5,243 nt of DNA from Gammaproteobacteria bacterium (lineage in GTDB: Bacteria > Pseudomonadota > Gammaproteobacteria > SZUA-152), in assembly GCA_024762755.1 (NCBI GenBank), contig JANTGX010000178.1:1-5243 (forward strand), read 5' to 3'. Below are positions 1 to 5,109 of this stretch, piece by piece. The notes beneath the pieces are model-generated. The model worked only from the letters and a program-made list of their open reading frames with translations. It ran no database searches and was not told where the DNA came from. Each line of letters opens with the position of its first letter. The first letter of the stretch is position 1. Both the position numbers and the translations under genes were made by a program.

Positions 1-612
1 GTCGATGAAGAAGGCGCGTGCCGCGGCGCGGGAGGTGAGCACGCCGGCGGTGGCGTCCGCAGCCAGGCCGGTGACCGTAGACTGAGCACGCTCCACCAGC
101 TGCGCCGGGTCGGCCAGGTCCACGCCCTGGTCTTCCATGGCCTCGTAGTGGGCATTGCTGTCGTTGGCATAGCCGGGGGAGACGTTCTGGCCGATATAGA
201 GCACGTCGGCGGAGAGGATGTCGCGGAAGTCGTGGTCGTCGCGGATGATGCCGATGACCGTCGCCGTGTAGTCGTTGAGCGGCGCAAACACGGTCTGCTC
301 TTCGTTGGTCCACGGCGTGACGAAATTCTTCAGCGTGACGTTGTAGAAGGCGGGGTCGGTGCAGGCGTCGCCGCTGCCGTCGTTGGTGATGGCGTCGAGG
401 GCGGCCGCGCTGGCGTTGCCGGCGGCCACCTTGGCCTCCAGTTGGTCCAGGCAGGCGATGCTGGGTGGGGTGCCCACCAGGCGGTCATGGATGCGCTTGG
501 CCTGTTCGCGGGGCCCGGCCTCGGCGGTGCCCGCCAGCAGGCCGAGTCCCAGGCACAGGGCGACGGTGAGGGCGGGACGGGTGACGGTGTGAGGTGTGTT
601 TGCTGCGGTCAT
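1..612 (-). CDS. Exported protein of unknown function, N-terminal 204 residues (3' end outside window)
   Basis: The reading frame is open from an ATG at 612 to the window edge. An AGAAGGA ribosome binding site (620-626) lies 7 nt before it; the nearer ATG at 620 stops after two more codons, which supports the 612 start. Residues 13-32 form a hydrophobic signal peptide with a likely AEA|GP signal peptidase I site after residue 32, so the product should be periplasmic or surface-exposed. The mature part starts with a basic, helical stretch (REQAKRIHDRL, 36-45). C54 and C84 are the only cysteines seen after the signal and might form a disulfide. There is no CXXCH, lipobox or transmembrane segment in this part. 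The segment around 128-141 (DFRDILSADVLYIG) faintly recalls the DUF1592-type proteins of planctomycetes and marine bacteria, but this is memory of pattern only. I do not recognise the family with confidence. It is transcribed divergently from the EVE gene. Confidence 0.8.
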   Translation of the reverse strand, partial: MTAANTPHTVTRPALTVALCLGLGLLAGTAEAGPREQAKRIHDRLVGTPPSIACLDQLEAKVAAGNASAAALDAITNDGSGDACTDPAFYNVTLKNFVTPWTNEEQTVFAPLNDYTATVIGIIRDDHDFRDILSADVLYIGQNVSPGYANDSNAHYEAMEDQGVDLADPAQLVERAQSTVTGLAADATAGVLTSRAAARAFFID

Positions 613-643
613 CGGTTCATCCTTCTGCGGAAGGTGGGCGTCG

Positions 644-680
644 GCCCGCCGGACGGGCGCGGTCGCCGGCAGGCGCTGCC
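644..680 (-). other. Two adjacent short hairpins in the leader of the exported-protein gene
   Basis: Two perfect 5-bp inverted repeats lie back to back in the predicted 5' leader: GCCCG/CGGGC (644-648 with 654-658, 5-nt loop) and GGCAG/CTGCC (668-672 with 676-680, 3-nt loop). The nearer one is about 17 nt upstream of the ribosome binding site. They could fold in the mRNA and affect translation or stability, but in GC-rich DNA stems this short also arise by chance. Confidence 0.3.
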
Positions 681-790
681 CTGGGTGTGCGTCGGAGGTG
701 TGCATCGGAGCGGGGGTGGCGTCGTTATTGTGCATAGTCCCTGGTTTTCCCTGTTTCCTTGTGCTGGCCAATGGCCCCTGTGTGGCGCGC

Positions 791-820
791 ATTATAGGCA
801 TCGCTGTTCGTCGCTGTCAG
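791..820 (-). promoter_or_regulatory. Sigma70-type promoter for the leftward exported-protein gene
   Basis: Read on the minus strand, a CTGACA -35 hexamer (820-815, 5 of 6 to consensus) is followed after 18 bp by a perfect TATAAT -10 hexamer (796-791). It points toward the gene starting at 612. Transcription would start near 784, giving a leader of roughly 170 nt. The hexamer matches are direct observation; promoter activity is inferred. Confidence 0.6.
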
Positions 821-881
821 CAGTCATTGGATGTAAGTCCTTGATTTTGGCTGATTCCCTGAGGCGGCTCAGTAATTGCGC

Positions 882-910
882 TTGTCGCATCCGGCGTCCT
901 TGGCAATAAT
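882..910 (+). promoter_or_regulatory. Candidate promoter for the EVE gene
   Basis: TTGTCG (882-887, 4 of 6 to the -35 consensus) and AATAAT (905-910, 5 of 6 to the -10 consensus) are separated by exactly 17 bp. This would start transcription near 917, with a leader of about 135 nt to the ATG at 1052 that contains the dyad at 996-1027. It is the best rightward candidate I found in this gap, but the match is moderate. Confidence 0.35.
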
Positions 911-995
911 CGCCGAGGTCTGGCCCCTTTTCCCGCCCCGGCGATCCTGTGAGGGCTGTCCGCGCACGATCAATCCTGCACAAATGCCGCGCGTG

Positions 996-1027
996 ATGCC
1001 GTGACTGTGGTCACAGTATGGCGGCAT
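996..1027. promoter_or_regulatory. Nested palindrome upstream of the EVE gene, possible operator
   Basis: The inner element ACTGTG-GT-CACAGT (1004-1017) is a perfect 6-bp-arm palindrome. It also contains an overlapping GTGAC-N4-GTCAC dyad (1001-1014). Nearly concentric outer arms ATGCCG (996-1001) and CGGCAT (1022-1027) flank it. It ends 25 bp before the ATG at 1052, suiting either a repressor site or an mRNA hairpin near the ribosome binding site. The inner half-sites resemble the TGTGA/TCACA half-sites of CRP/FNR-family regulators, but the spacing is too short for a standard CRP site. The regulator is unknown. Confidence 0.4.
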
Positions 1028-1051
1028 GAACGAAGTGTCTCTGGAGTTGCG

Positions 1052-1504
1052 ATGAACTATTGGCTGATGAAATCCGAACCCGATGCCTTCTCCCTCGACG
1101 ACCTCGAGGCCGTGGACAGCGAGCCCTGGGACGGCGTGCGCAACTATCAGGCGCGCAACATGATGCGTGACGAGATGCGGGTGGGCGACCAGGTCTTCTT
1201 CTATCACTCCAATTGCAAGGAGCCGGGTATCGTCGGTCTGGCCGAAGTGGTGCGCGAGGGCTACCCCGATCACACCGCCTTCGACCCGGAGGCCAAGTAT
1301 TACGATCCCAAGTCCGACCCCGACAAGCCGCGCTGGTACATGGTGGATCTCAAATTCAAACGCCGCCTGAAGCGGACCATCAGCCTGCAGGAATTGAAGG
1401 CGCGCCCGGAACTGGCCGATATGCCCCTGGTGCGCAAGGGGAATCGTCTCTCGGTCATGCCGGTGTCCGCGGCGGACTGGGACTTCATCCTCGGCCTCGA
1501 ATAG
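1052..1504 (+). CDS. EVE domain-containing protein (thymocyte nuclear protein 1 / THYN1 family)
   Basis: This 150-aa protein is essentially a single EVE domain, the usual length for stand-alone bacterial members. Family hallmarks are all visible: the N-terminal MNYWLMKSEPDAFSLDDL, WDGVRNYQARNMM (26-38), MRVGDQVFFYHSN (42-54), GIVGLAEVV (59-67), PRWYMVDLKF (93-102) and the C-terminal RLSVMPVSAADWDFILGL. EVE domains have a PUA-like fold and are known or predicted to read modified bases in DNA or RNA; the ligand of this group is not settled. It should be cytoplasmic. The ATG at 1052 has a GGAG (1043-1046) 5 nt upstream. An in-frame GTG at 1001 would add 17 residues that do not belong to the family, so I rejected it. 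In other gammaproteobacteria this gene often follows zapA, ssrS and ygfA; here it stands apart and is followed by a cytochrome gene. Family assignment is very secure, function is not. Confidence 0.95.
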   Translation: MNYWLMKSEPDAFSLDDLEAVDSEPWDGVRNYQARNMMRDEMRVGDQVFFYHSNCKEPGIVGLAEVVREGYPDHTAFDPEAKYYDPKSDPDKPRWYMVDLKFKRRLKRTISLQELKARPELADMPLVRKGNRLSVMPVSAADWDFILGLE

Positions 1505-1522
1505 AGCGGGCGTGCGGGGGCG

Positions 1523-1547
1523 GCCGCGGCTGGCAGGCCGTCGCGGC
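1523..1547 (+). other. GC-rich hairpin between the EVE and cytochrome genes
   Basis: The arms GCCGCGGC (1523-1530) and GTCGCGGC (1540-1547) can pair over 8 bp with one G-U and a 9-nt loop. No T-run follows, so it is not a canonical intrinsic terminator. The two flanking genes could still be co-transcribed, with this hairpin as an intergenic processing or stability element. It is too GC-rich a region to exclude chance. Confidence 0.3.
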
Positions 1548-1613
1548 ACGGACCCGGAACAGACCCGTGGCCGGCATCCCGCCCACCGCGCAGCATCCAA
1601 CCCTGGAGGCCCC

Positions 1614-2264
1614 ATGCGACAGACCCTTCGCCTGACCCTGCTGATCACCCTCGCCGGCTTTGCCCTCGCCGCCCAGGCGGGCGGCCTGGAGACCCTGTTG
1701 CAGCGCATCGAACGGATCCAGGCCGATCCCACGGCCCTGCAGGCGGCCATCGAGGCCGGCGAGGAACGCACCCTGTTGTGCCAGTATTGCCACGGCGCCG
1801 ATGGCAACAGCCTCAAGCCCGAGGTGCCCAACCTGGCCGCGCAGAACATCGGCTACCTGCTGCAGCAGATCGAGCATTTCAGCAGCGGCACGCGCGAGGA
1901 CTACGTCATGAACCAACTGGCGGAGAACTTCAATGCCGAGGACAAGGTCAACGTCACCCTCTTCTATCACCACCAGGCGCTGAAGCCGCAGACGGTGCCG
2001 GCGGAACTCGCCGCGCGCGGCCGTCCCCTCTACCAGCAGCTCTGCCGCGACTGCCACGGCGAGGACGGCCACGGCAGCGAGACCCTCGCCCGCCTGGCCG
2101 GCCAGCGGGCCGAGTATGTGGACCTGGCCCTGCGCCTGTTCCGCGACGAGGCCGCCGGCAAGGCCGGTCTGCAACGGCGCAATCCTCTCATGGCCGGGGT
2201 GGCCCGCAGGCTCGACGATGAACAGATCGAGGCCATCGCGGCCTATGTGGCGCAGATGCCCTGA
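1614..2264 (+). CDS. Periplasmic dihaem cytochrome c4-like protein
   Basis: A 216-aa class I cytochrome c with two haem domains. Residues 1-22 are a Sec signal peptide (hydrophobic core LTLLITLAGFALA, likely cleavage after AQA). Haem-binding CXXCH motifs are CQYCH (56-60) and CRDCH (144-148). Each is followed by the c4-type pattern: PNLAAQNIGYLLQQIEHFSSGTR (72-94) in domain 1 and RLAGQRAEYVDLALRLF (160-176) in domain 2. Likely distal axial ligands are M99 and M193 (in NPLM), and a C-terminal helix DDEQIEAIAAYVAQ closes domain 2. Cytochromes c4 carry electrons in the periplasm to terminal oxidases or other acceptors and need the Ccm or Ccs machinery, which is not in this window. The ATG at 1614 has GGAGG (1605-1609) 4 nt upstream. 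An upstream in-frame ATG at 1512 would put a charged stretch before the signal peptide and was rejected. It lies 109 bp after the EVE gene on the same strand, with no visible terminator between. Confidence 0.93.
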   Translation: MRQTLRLTLLITLAGFALAAQAGGLETLLQRIERIQADPTALQAAIEAGEERTLLCQYCHGADGNSLKPEVPNLAAQNIGYLLQQIEHFSSGTREDYVMNQLAENFNAEDKVNVTLFYHHQALKPQTVPAELAARGRPLYQQLCRDCHGEDGHGSETLARLAGQRAEYVDLALRLFRDEAAGKAGLQRRNPLMAGVARRLDDEQIEAIAAYVAQMP

Positions 2265-2393
2265 GGCGGGCGCATCGCCGGACGCGGGCCAGGAACCTGT
2301 AGGGTTTGGGAGAGTAATCTACGGCGCTGATGGGTAGCCTGGCAGAGGCCATGTATAGCCGCCTCAGAGGGTGTCGGCGCGATTTGTTTGCGC

Positions 2394-2418
2394 GTCGGGG
2401 AGGGGGGTTACCCCCGAC
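2394..2418. repeat. Inverted repeat GTCGGGG / CCCCGAC
   Basis: The perfect 7-bp arm GTCGGGG (2394-2400) pairs with CCCCGAC (2412-2418) across an 11-bp G-rich loop, and equally with the second repeat copy (2424-2430). The element overlaps the direct repeats at 2411-2448. It lacks a following T-run, so it is not a canonical terminator. Confidence 0.45.
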
Positions 2419-2448
2419 ATCACCCCCGACATACCTCGACATCCCCCG
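2411..2448 (+). repeat. Short direct repeats (CCCCCGACAT, two perfect copies plus a variant)
   Basis: CCCCCGACAT occurs at 2411-2420 and again at 2423-2432, a 12-bp period. A variant CTCGACAT follows at 2435-2442, and another CCCCCG run begins at 2443. The CGACAT core therefore starts at 2415, 2427 and 2437. The repeated units fall on about one face of the helix, as expected for a multimeric DNA-binding protein. They lie about 325 bp before the BTAD regulator start. Confidence 0.55.
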
Positions 2449-2660
2449 GCTCTGGCCGTAATCTCTGGGGTCGGAGACCGGCGCCGATACCGGCGATTCC
2501 GGTCAATGTGCTGGCAACCAGGCTTCCCAGGAATTAGCGCTTGGACGCTCAGGAAATCACACAGGTCTGCGCCATACGCCTTCAGCCGGTGATGTCGCGA
2601 GTCGTCGAAATCACTTGGCCAGGAGTATGCGGTCGAGTGGTTCGATATGCGCCTCTCTCG

Positions 2661-2693
2661 TACGGTCTCGCTTCGGCGGGCCGTCTCACCGTA
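2661..2693. other. Imperfect nested stem (TACGGT/ACCGTA around a CGC-TTCG-GCG hairpin)
   Basis: The outer arms TACGGT (2661-2666) and ACCGTA (2688-2693) are perfect 6-bp complements. Inside lies CGC-TTCG-GCG (2669-2678), a short stem closed by a TTCG loop, which is unusually stable in RNA. The structure ends 73 bp before the regulator start. It might form part of the mRNA leader; the assignment is weak. Confidence 0.25.
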
Positions 2694-2766
2694 ACGCCTT
2701 TCGCAGGAGCGTTCCGCGCGATACTGGCGAACACTCTAATTCTTTTCCTTCCCCCTGGGCCGTGGC

Positions 2767-4926
2767 GTGAATAGCCCCCTTTCCGGCCGGCTCCACGCGG
2801 ACGACTGCACCACCCGGTGGCCTGCTTCGCCCGTGACGGCGCCGGGTGCGGCCTATCAGGCATGGCTGGCGCAGGGAGCGGTGGACGTCTATCTCGATTC
2901 GCTGGCGTGTGAGGGGCTCGGCTGGTGGTACGACATGGACATCCCGCGCCTGGCGGCGCACCTGATGCCGTTGCAGCTCCCCGCCTTTGCCGACGTCGCC
3001 CTGCCGCCGCGGATTCGCCTGCTGGCCGCGGTGACCCAGCCGGTGATCGACGTCGAAGCGGTGCGCGCCCTCGGCGAGGGGCTGCAGGCCGACGGTGACC
3101 ACGAGGCCGCCAGTGTGGCCGCCGGCGCCGGGGTGGCGGCGGTGTGGGACAGTGGCCGTCACTTTCACGACTACGGTCCCTGGTATGACAACATCACGAC
3201 GATGCTGGCCGAGGGCGATCTGCCTCCCCATGCCCAGGCCTCCCTGTTCGGCTTCAAGGGGCTGGTCGAGCTGACGGGGCAGGGCGCCATCGAGGCCGCC
3301 AGCGAATCCTATGCCCGGCAGCGCGCCCTCGCCGAGCGGGCCGGCTCCAATTCACTGCTGGTCTTCGCCGCCGCCGCAGATTCGTATTGTCATTTCTATA
3401 CCGGCAAGCTCGACACGGGCGAACTGCTGCTCGCCGATGCCTGTGCCCTGGCCGCGGCCGGCGGTGTCTCGCACGTCGCCCATGTGTACCTGGTCAGTTG
3501 CATGGGGCTGTACGACACGGTGCAGGGGCGGGCACAACGGGCTTGCACCTATCTCGACTCACTGACGTCGCAGGCATGGTATGACCTGTTGCCGCCGTCG
3601 GTCTGGGTCAGCGGCCTGGGCCATCTGCTGACGGCGCTCTCCTGGCGCGGGCCGAGCGACGCCCTGGAGGCCGTGGCCCGGCGGCTGCGCCAGCACGTCA
3701 TCCCCGAGCACCACGCCTTCTACCACTGCTATTCCCACTACAACCTCGGTGTCGTCGCCCTGCAGGGGGGGCAGGCGCATCGTGCGCTGCAGCATGCGCA
3801 GATCGCCCTCGAGTACAGTCGCGCCAGCGAGAGCCCGCTGAATACCATGGTGCCGGCATTGCTGCGGATACAGGCGCTGGCCGACCTCCAGCGTGACGAC
3901 GAGGCCCTTGAATACCTGGATGCGTGGGACGCGGACTGGGGTGCGTCGGCGTTCCGGACCTTCGCCGCGATCTGTGCACTTGAGCGTGCCCATCTGCTGG
4001 CGCGGCGCTCGGCGATCGATGAGGCCAAGGCCAGTCTCCAGCGGGCCGGTGCGCTGATGCCCCCCGGGGTGGAGATCCCCCAGATCGGCCGGGACGAGGA
4101 ATTCGTCCGCCGTCTGCAGGCGCGCCTGGTTTCGGACGCCGAGGCGCCTGCTCACGGGCCGTCGCCGGGCGCTGTCCGCCCCGTCGTTATCGGCATGCTC
4201 GGCGGACTGCGCGTCGAGGTCGGTGACAAGGTCATCCATGACCGCAAGTGGCGCGGTGGGCGCACCAAGGCCCTGCTCAAGGCAGTGGTCGTGCACGGGG
4301 GGAAGAAGCTCTCCCTGGCGCAGCTGGCCGACCTGTTGTGGCCCGACGCCGAGGGCGACCAGGCCTACCGCAATCTCAAGGTGCTGGTCTGGCGCCTGCG
4401 CCGCCTGGGCCTGGACAAGGGCGAGCAGCCGGCCCCCTGGCTGCAGATCCACCACGGCCACCTCTCCCTGGCGGAGGCCTACTGCGCGGTGGACGTGCTC
4501 GACTTCGAGGCCGGTCTGCACCACGCCCTGCATCGGTCGCCACCGGACTGGGCGGCGCTGCGGCAGGCGCTGCAGGGCTACACCGGCGACTTCCTGCCCG
4601 GCGACGACAGCGAGACCTGGATCACCGAGCACCGCGAGCGCCTGCGCCGGCGCTTCGTCGAGGCGGTGCTGGTGCTCGCCGACACGGCCGCCGACGCCGC
4701 CAGCCGCGAGGCCAGCGTGCCCTGGCTGCAGCGTGCGCTGGAGATCGACGAGCTGGACGAACGCCTGTATCAACGCCTCATGCAGCTCTATCTGCAACTG
4801 GGCTACCCCGCCAAGGCCCTGGAGGCCTATCACACCGCCCAGGCCGCCCTCGAAAAGGGCCTGGCCATCCCCCCCGGCCCGGTGCTGGTCGACCTGGCCC
4901 GCCAGGCCGGTGGCGATCACCGCTGA
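2767..4926 (+). CDS. BTAD/SARP-type transcriptional activator with TPR-like N-terminal region
   Basis: A 719-aa probable cytoplasmic regulator. Residues about 80-455 are alpha-helical with TPR-like helix pairs (for example YSHYNLGVVALQGG with AHRALQHAQIALEYSR, 322-352), a likely sensing or protein-interaction surface. After a Pro/Ala/Gly linker (457-472) comes an OmpR/SARP-type winged helix (about 473-570: IGMLGGLRVEV, then GGRTKALLKAVVVHGGKKLSLAQLADLLWPDAEGDQAYRNLKVLVWRLRR with the recognition helix near 532-546). The bacterial transcriptional activator domain follows (about 575-712: YTGDFLPGDDSETWITEHRERLR, WLQRALEIDELDERLYQRLMQLYLQLGYPAKALEAYHTAQAALEKGL). I see no Walker A motif or ATPase module, and the DNA-binding half is C-terminal, opposite to classic SARPs. 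The start is a GTG with no clear Shine-Dalgarno; an upstream in-frame TAA at 2737 limits extension, and starts at V23, V39 (GGGAG just upstream) or M57 are possible. It may regulate the downstream lipoprotein gene. Target and signal are unknown. Confidence 0.9.
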   Translation: MNSPLSGRLHADDCTTRWPASPVTAPGAAYQAWLAQGAVDVYLDSLACEGLGWWYDMDIPRLAAHLMPLQLPAFADVALPPRIRLLAAVTQPVIDVEAVRALGEGLQADGDHEAASVAAGAGVAAVWDSGRHFHDYGPWYDNITTMLAEGDLPPHAQASLFGFKGLVELTGQGAIEAASESYARQRALAERAGSNSLLVFAAAADSYCHFYTGKLDTGELLLADACALAAAGGVSHVAHVYLVSCMGLYDTVQGRAQRACTYLDSLTSQAWYDLLPPSVWVSGLGHLLTALSWRGPSDALEAVARRLRQHVIPEHHAFYHCYSHYNLGVVALQGGQAHRALQHAQIALEYSRASESPLNTMVPALLRIQALADLQRDDEALEYLDAWDADWGASAFRTFAAICALERAHLLARRSAIDEAKASLQRAGALMPPGVEIPQIGRDEEFVRRLQARLVSDAEAPAHGPSPGAVRPVVIGMLGGLRVEVGDKVIHDRKWRGGRTKALLKAVVVHGGKKLSLAQLADLLWPDAEGDQAYRNLKVLVWRLRRLGLDKGEQPAPWLQIHHGHLSLAEAYCAVDVLDFEAGLHHALHRSPPDWAALRQALQGYTGDFLPGDDSETWITEHRERLRRRFVEAVLVLADTAADAASREASVPWLQRALEIDELDERLYQRLMQLYLQLGYPAKALEAYHTAQAALEKGLAIPPGPVLVDLARQAGGDHR

Positions 4927-4980
4927 CCCTCCGCCCCCCGCCCGCCTCGCCGTTCTCTTCCCCGCAAAAAAAATCCCTCC

Positions 4981-4999
4981 TGTAACCGAACCTGTTACC
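4981..4999. promoter_or_regulatory. TGTAACC/TGTTACC tandem repeat and dyad, possible operator
   Basis: TGTAACC (4981-4987) and TGTTACC (4993-4999) form a direct repeat with one mismatch and a 12-bp period. The same bases contain the perfect dyad GTAAC-N7-GTTAC (4982-4998). An eight-base A-tract (4966-4973) lies just upstream. The element sits between the regulator stop and the lipoprotein gene and may be a binding site; no bound protein can be named. Confidence 0.35.
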
Positions 5000-5034
5000 G
5001 CGCTGAAACCTTCGCTGCGCCACCCTGCCTGCAA

Positions 5035-5064
5035 GACGGTCGTCGGGACGGGTACGGGACGTCG
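5035..5064 (+). promoter_or_regulatory. Heptamer direct repeats at 11-bp spacing, candidate SARP-type operator
   Basis: CGGGACG occurs exactly at 5044-5050 and 5055-5061, a heptamer repeated at 11 bp with a 4-bp gap. The GACG core recurs at 5035, 5047 and 5058, so a third degenerate unit may precede. SARP activators are known to bind heptameric direct repeats with 11-bp periodicity close to the -10 element. The site lies immediately downstream of a gene encoding such an activator and about 50 bp before the lipoprotein start. No good -10 hexamer is visible after it. The repeats are observed; the role is inferred. Confidence 0.4.
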
Positions 5065-5109
5065 GCGTGATCCCGGCATGGGTTCGGACAGGGCAAAGGG
5101 AGGTCTGCG

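Larger units (their letters stand above)
613..1051. other. Divergent intergenic region, no convincing gene
   Basis: This stretch of 439 bp separates the leftward exported-protein gene from the rightward EVE gene. Frames across it are either shadows or lack start signals. It holds the leftward promoter (791-820), a weaker rightward promoter candidate (882-910), a small perfect dyad CTGAG-GCGG-CTCAG (859-872) and the nested palindrome at 996-1027. Base composition around 720-910 is visibly less GC-rich than the flanking genes, as expected of a promoter region. I looked for a 6S RNA, because EVE genes of gammaproteobacteria often lie near ssrS, and saw no convincing long closing stem with the central bubble. 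Confidence 0.6.
2265..2766. other. 502-bp intergenic region with short repeats, no convincing gene
   Basis: Short open frames here (for example 2371-2592 and 2541-2774 on plus) lack ribosome binding sites, have unlike codon use and do not resemble proteins I know. No tRNA or intrinsic terminator is evident, although the cytochrome gene ends at its left border. Visible elements are an inverted repeat (2394-2418), three CGACAT-containing direct repeats (2411-2442) and a stem-like dyad (2661-2693). Third-position GC periodicity seems absent, so it is either a long regulatory leader for the downstream regulator or degenerated DNA. Confidence 0.55.

Noticed and set aside
148..909. 253-codon open frame on the plus strand
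   Set aside because: It is the shadow of the leftward exported-protein gene, which has a signal peptide, ribosome binding site and promoter, and then runs on through the intergenic region.
613..1000. Possible 6S RNA (ssrS)
   Set aside because: Considered because EVE genes often lie near ssrS. I found no long self-complementary rod with a central bubble closing over about 180 nt.
1001..1051. Upstream GTG start for the EVE protein
   Set aside because: It would add 17 residues before the conserved MNYWLMKSEPD start, and the ATG at 1052 has its own GGAG. The added part overlaps the palindrome at 996-1027.
1523..1547. Hairpin as a terminator of the EVE gene
   Set aside because: The stem is good but no T-run follows, so it does not meet the criteria for an intrinsic terminator.
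869..1849. 326-codon open frame on the minus strand
   Set aside because: It overlaps the EVE and cytochrome genes, both of which have clear family motifs in the other strand. The antisense frame shows no coherent protein.
2371..2592. 73-codon open frame containing a TPDITPDIP repeat
   Set aside because: The peptide repeat is only the translation of the DNA direct repeats. It has no ribosome binding site, many Arg/Pro/Ser residues and no resemblance to a known protein.
4966..4973. A8 run as the T-tract of a leftward intrinsic terminator
   Set aside because: A leftward terminator would need a GC stem just to the right of the run. Only the GTAAC/GTTAC dyad with a 7-nt loop is there, 8 bp away and weak, and no leftward gene would end here.
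4248..4985. 245-codon open frame on plus within the BTAD gene
   Set aside because: It is a frame-shifted shadow of the winged-helix and BTAD coding region, with composition dominated by G, A, R and P.
3559..5079. 506-codon open frame on the minus strand
   Set aside because: It is antisense to the BTAD regulator. Its translation is low-complexity (rich in G, V, A, L, Q) as typical for the complement of a GC-rich gene, and it lacks recognisable domains and a start signal.
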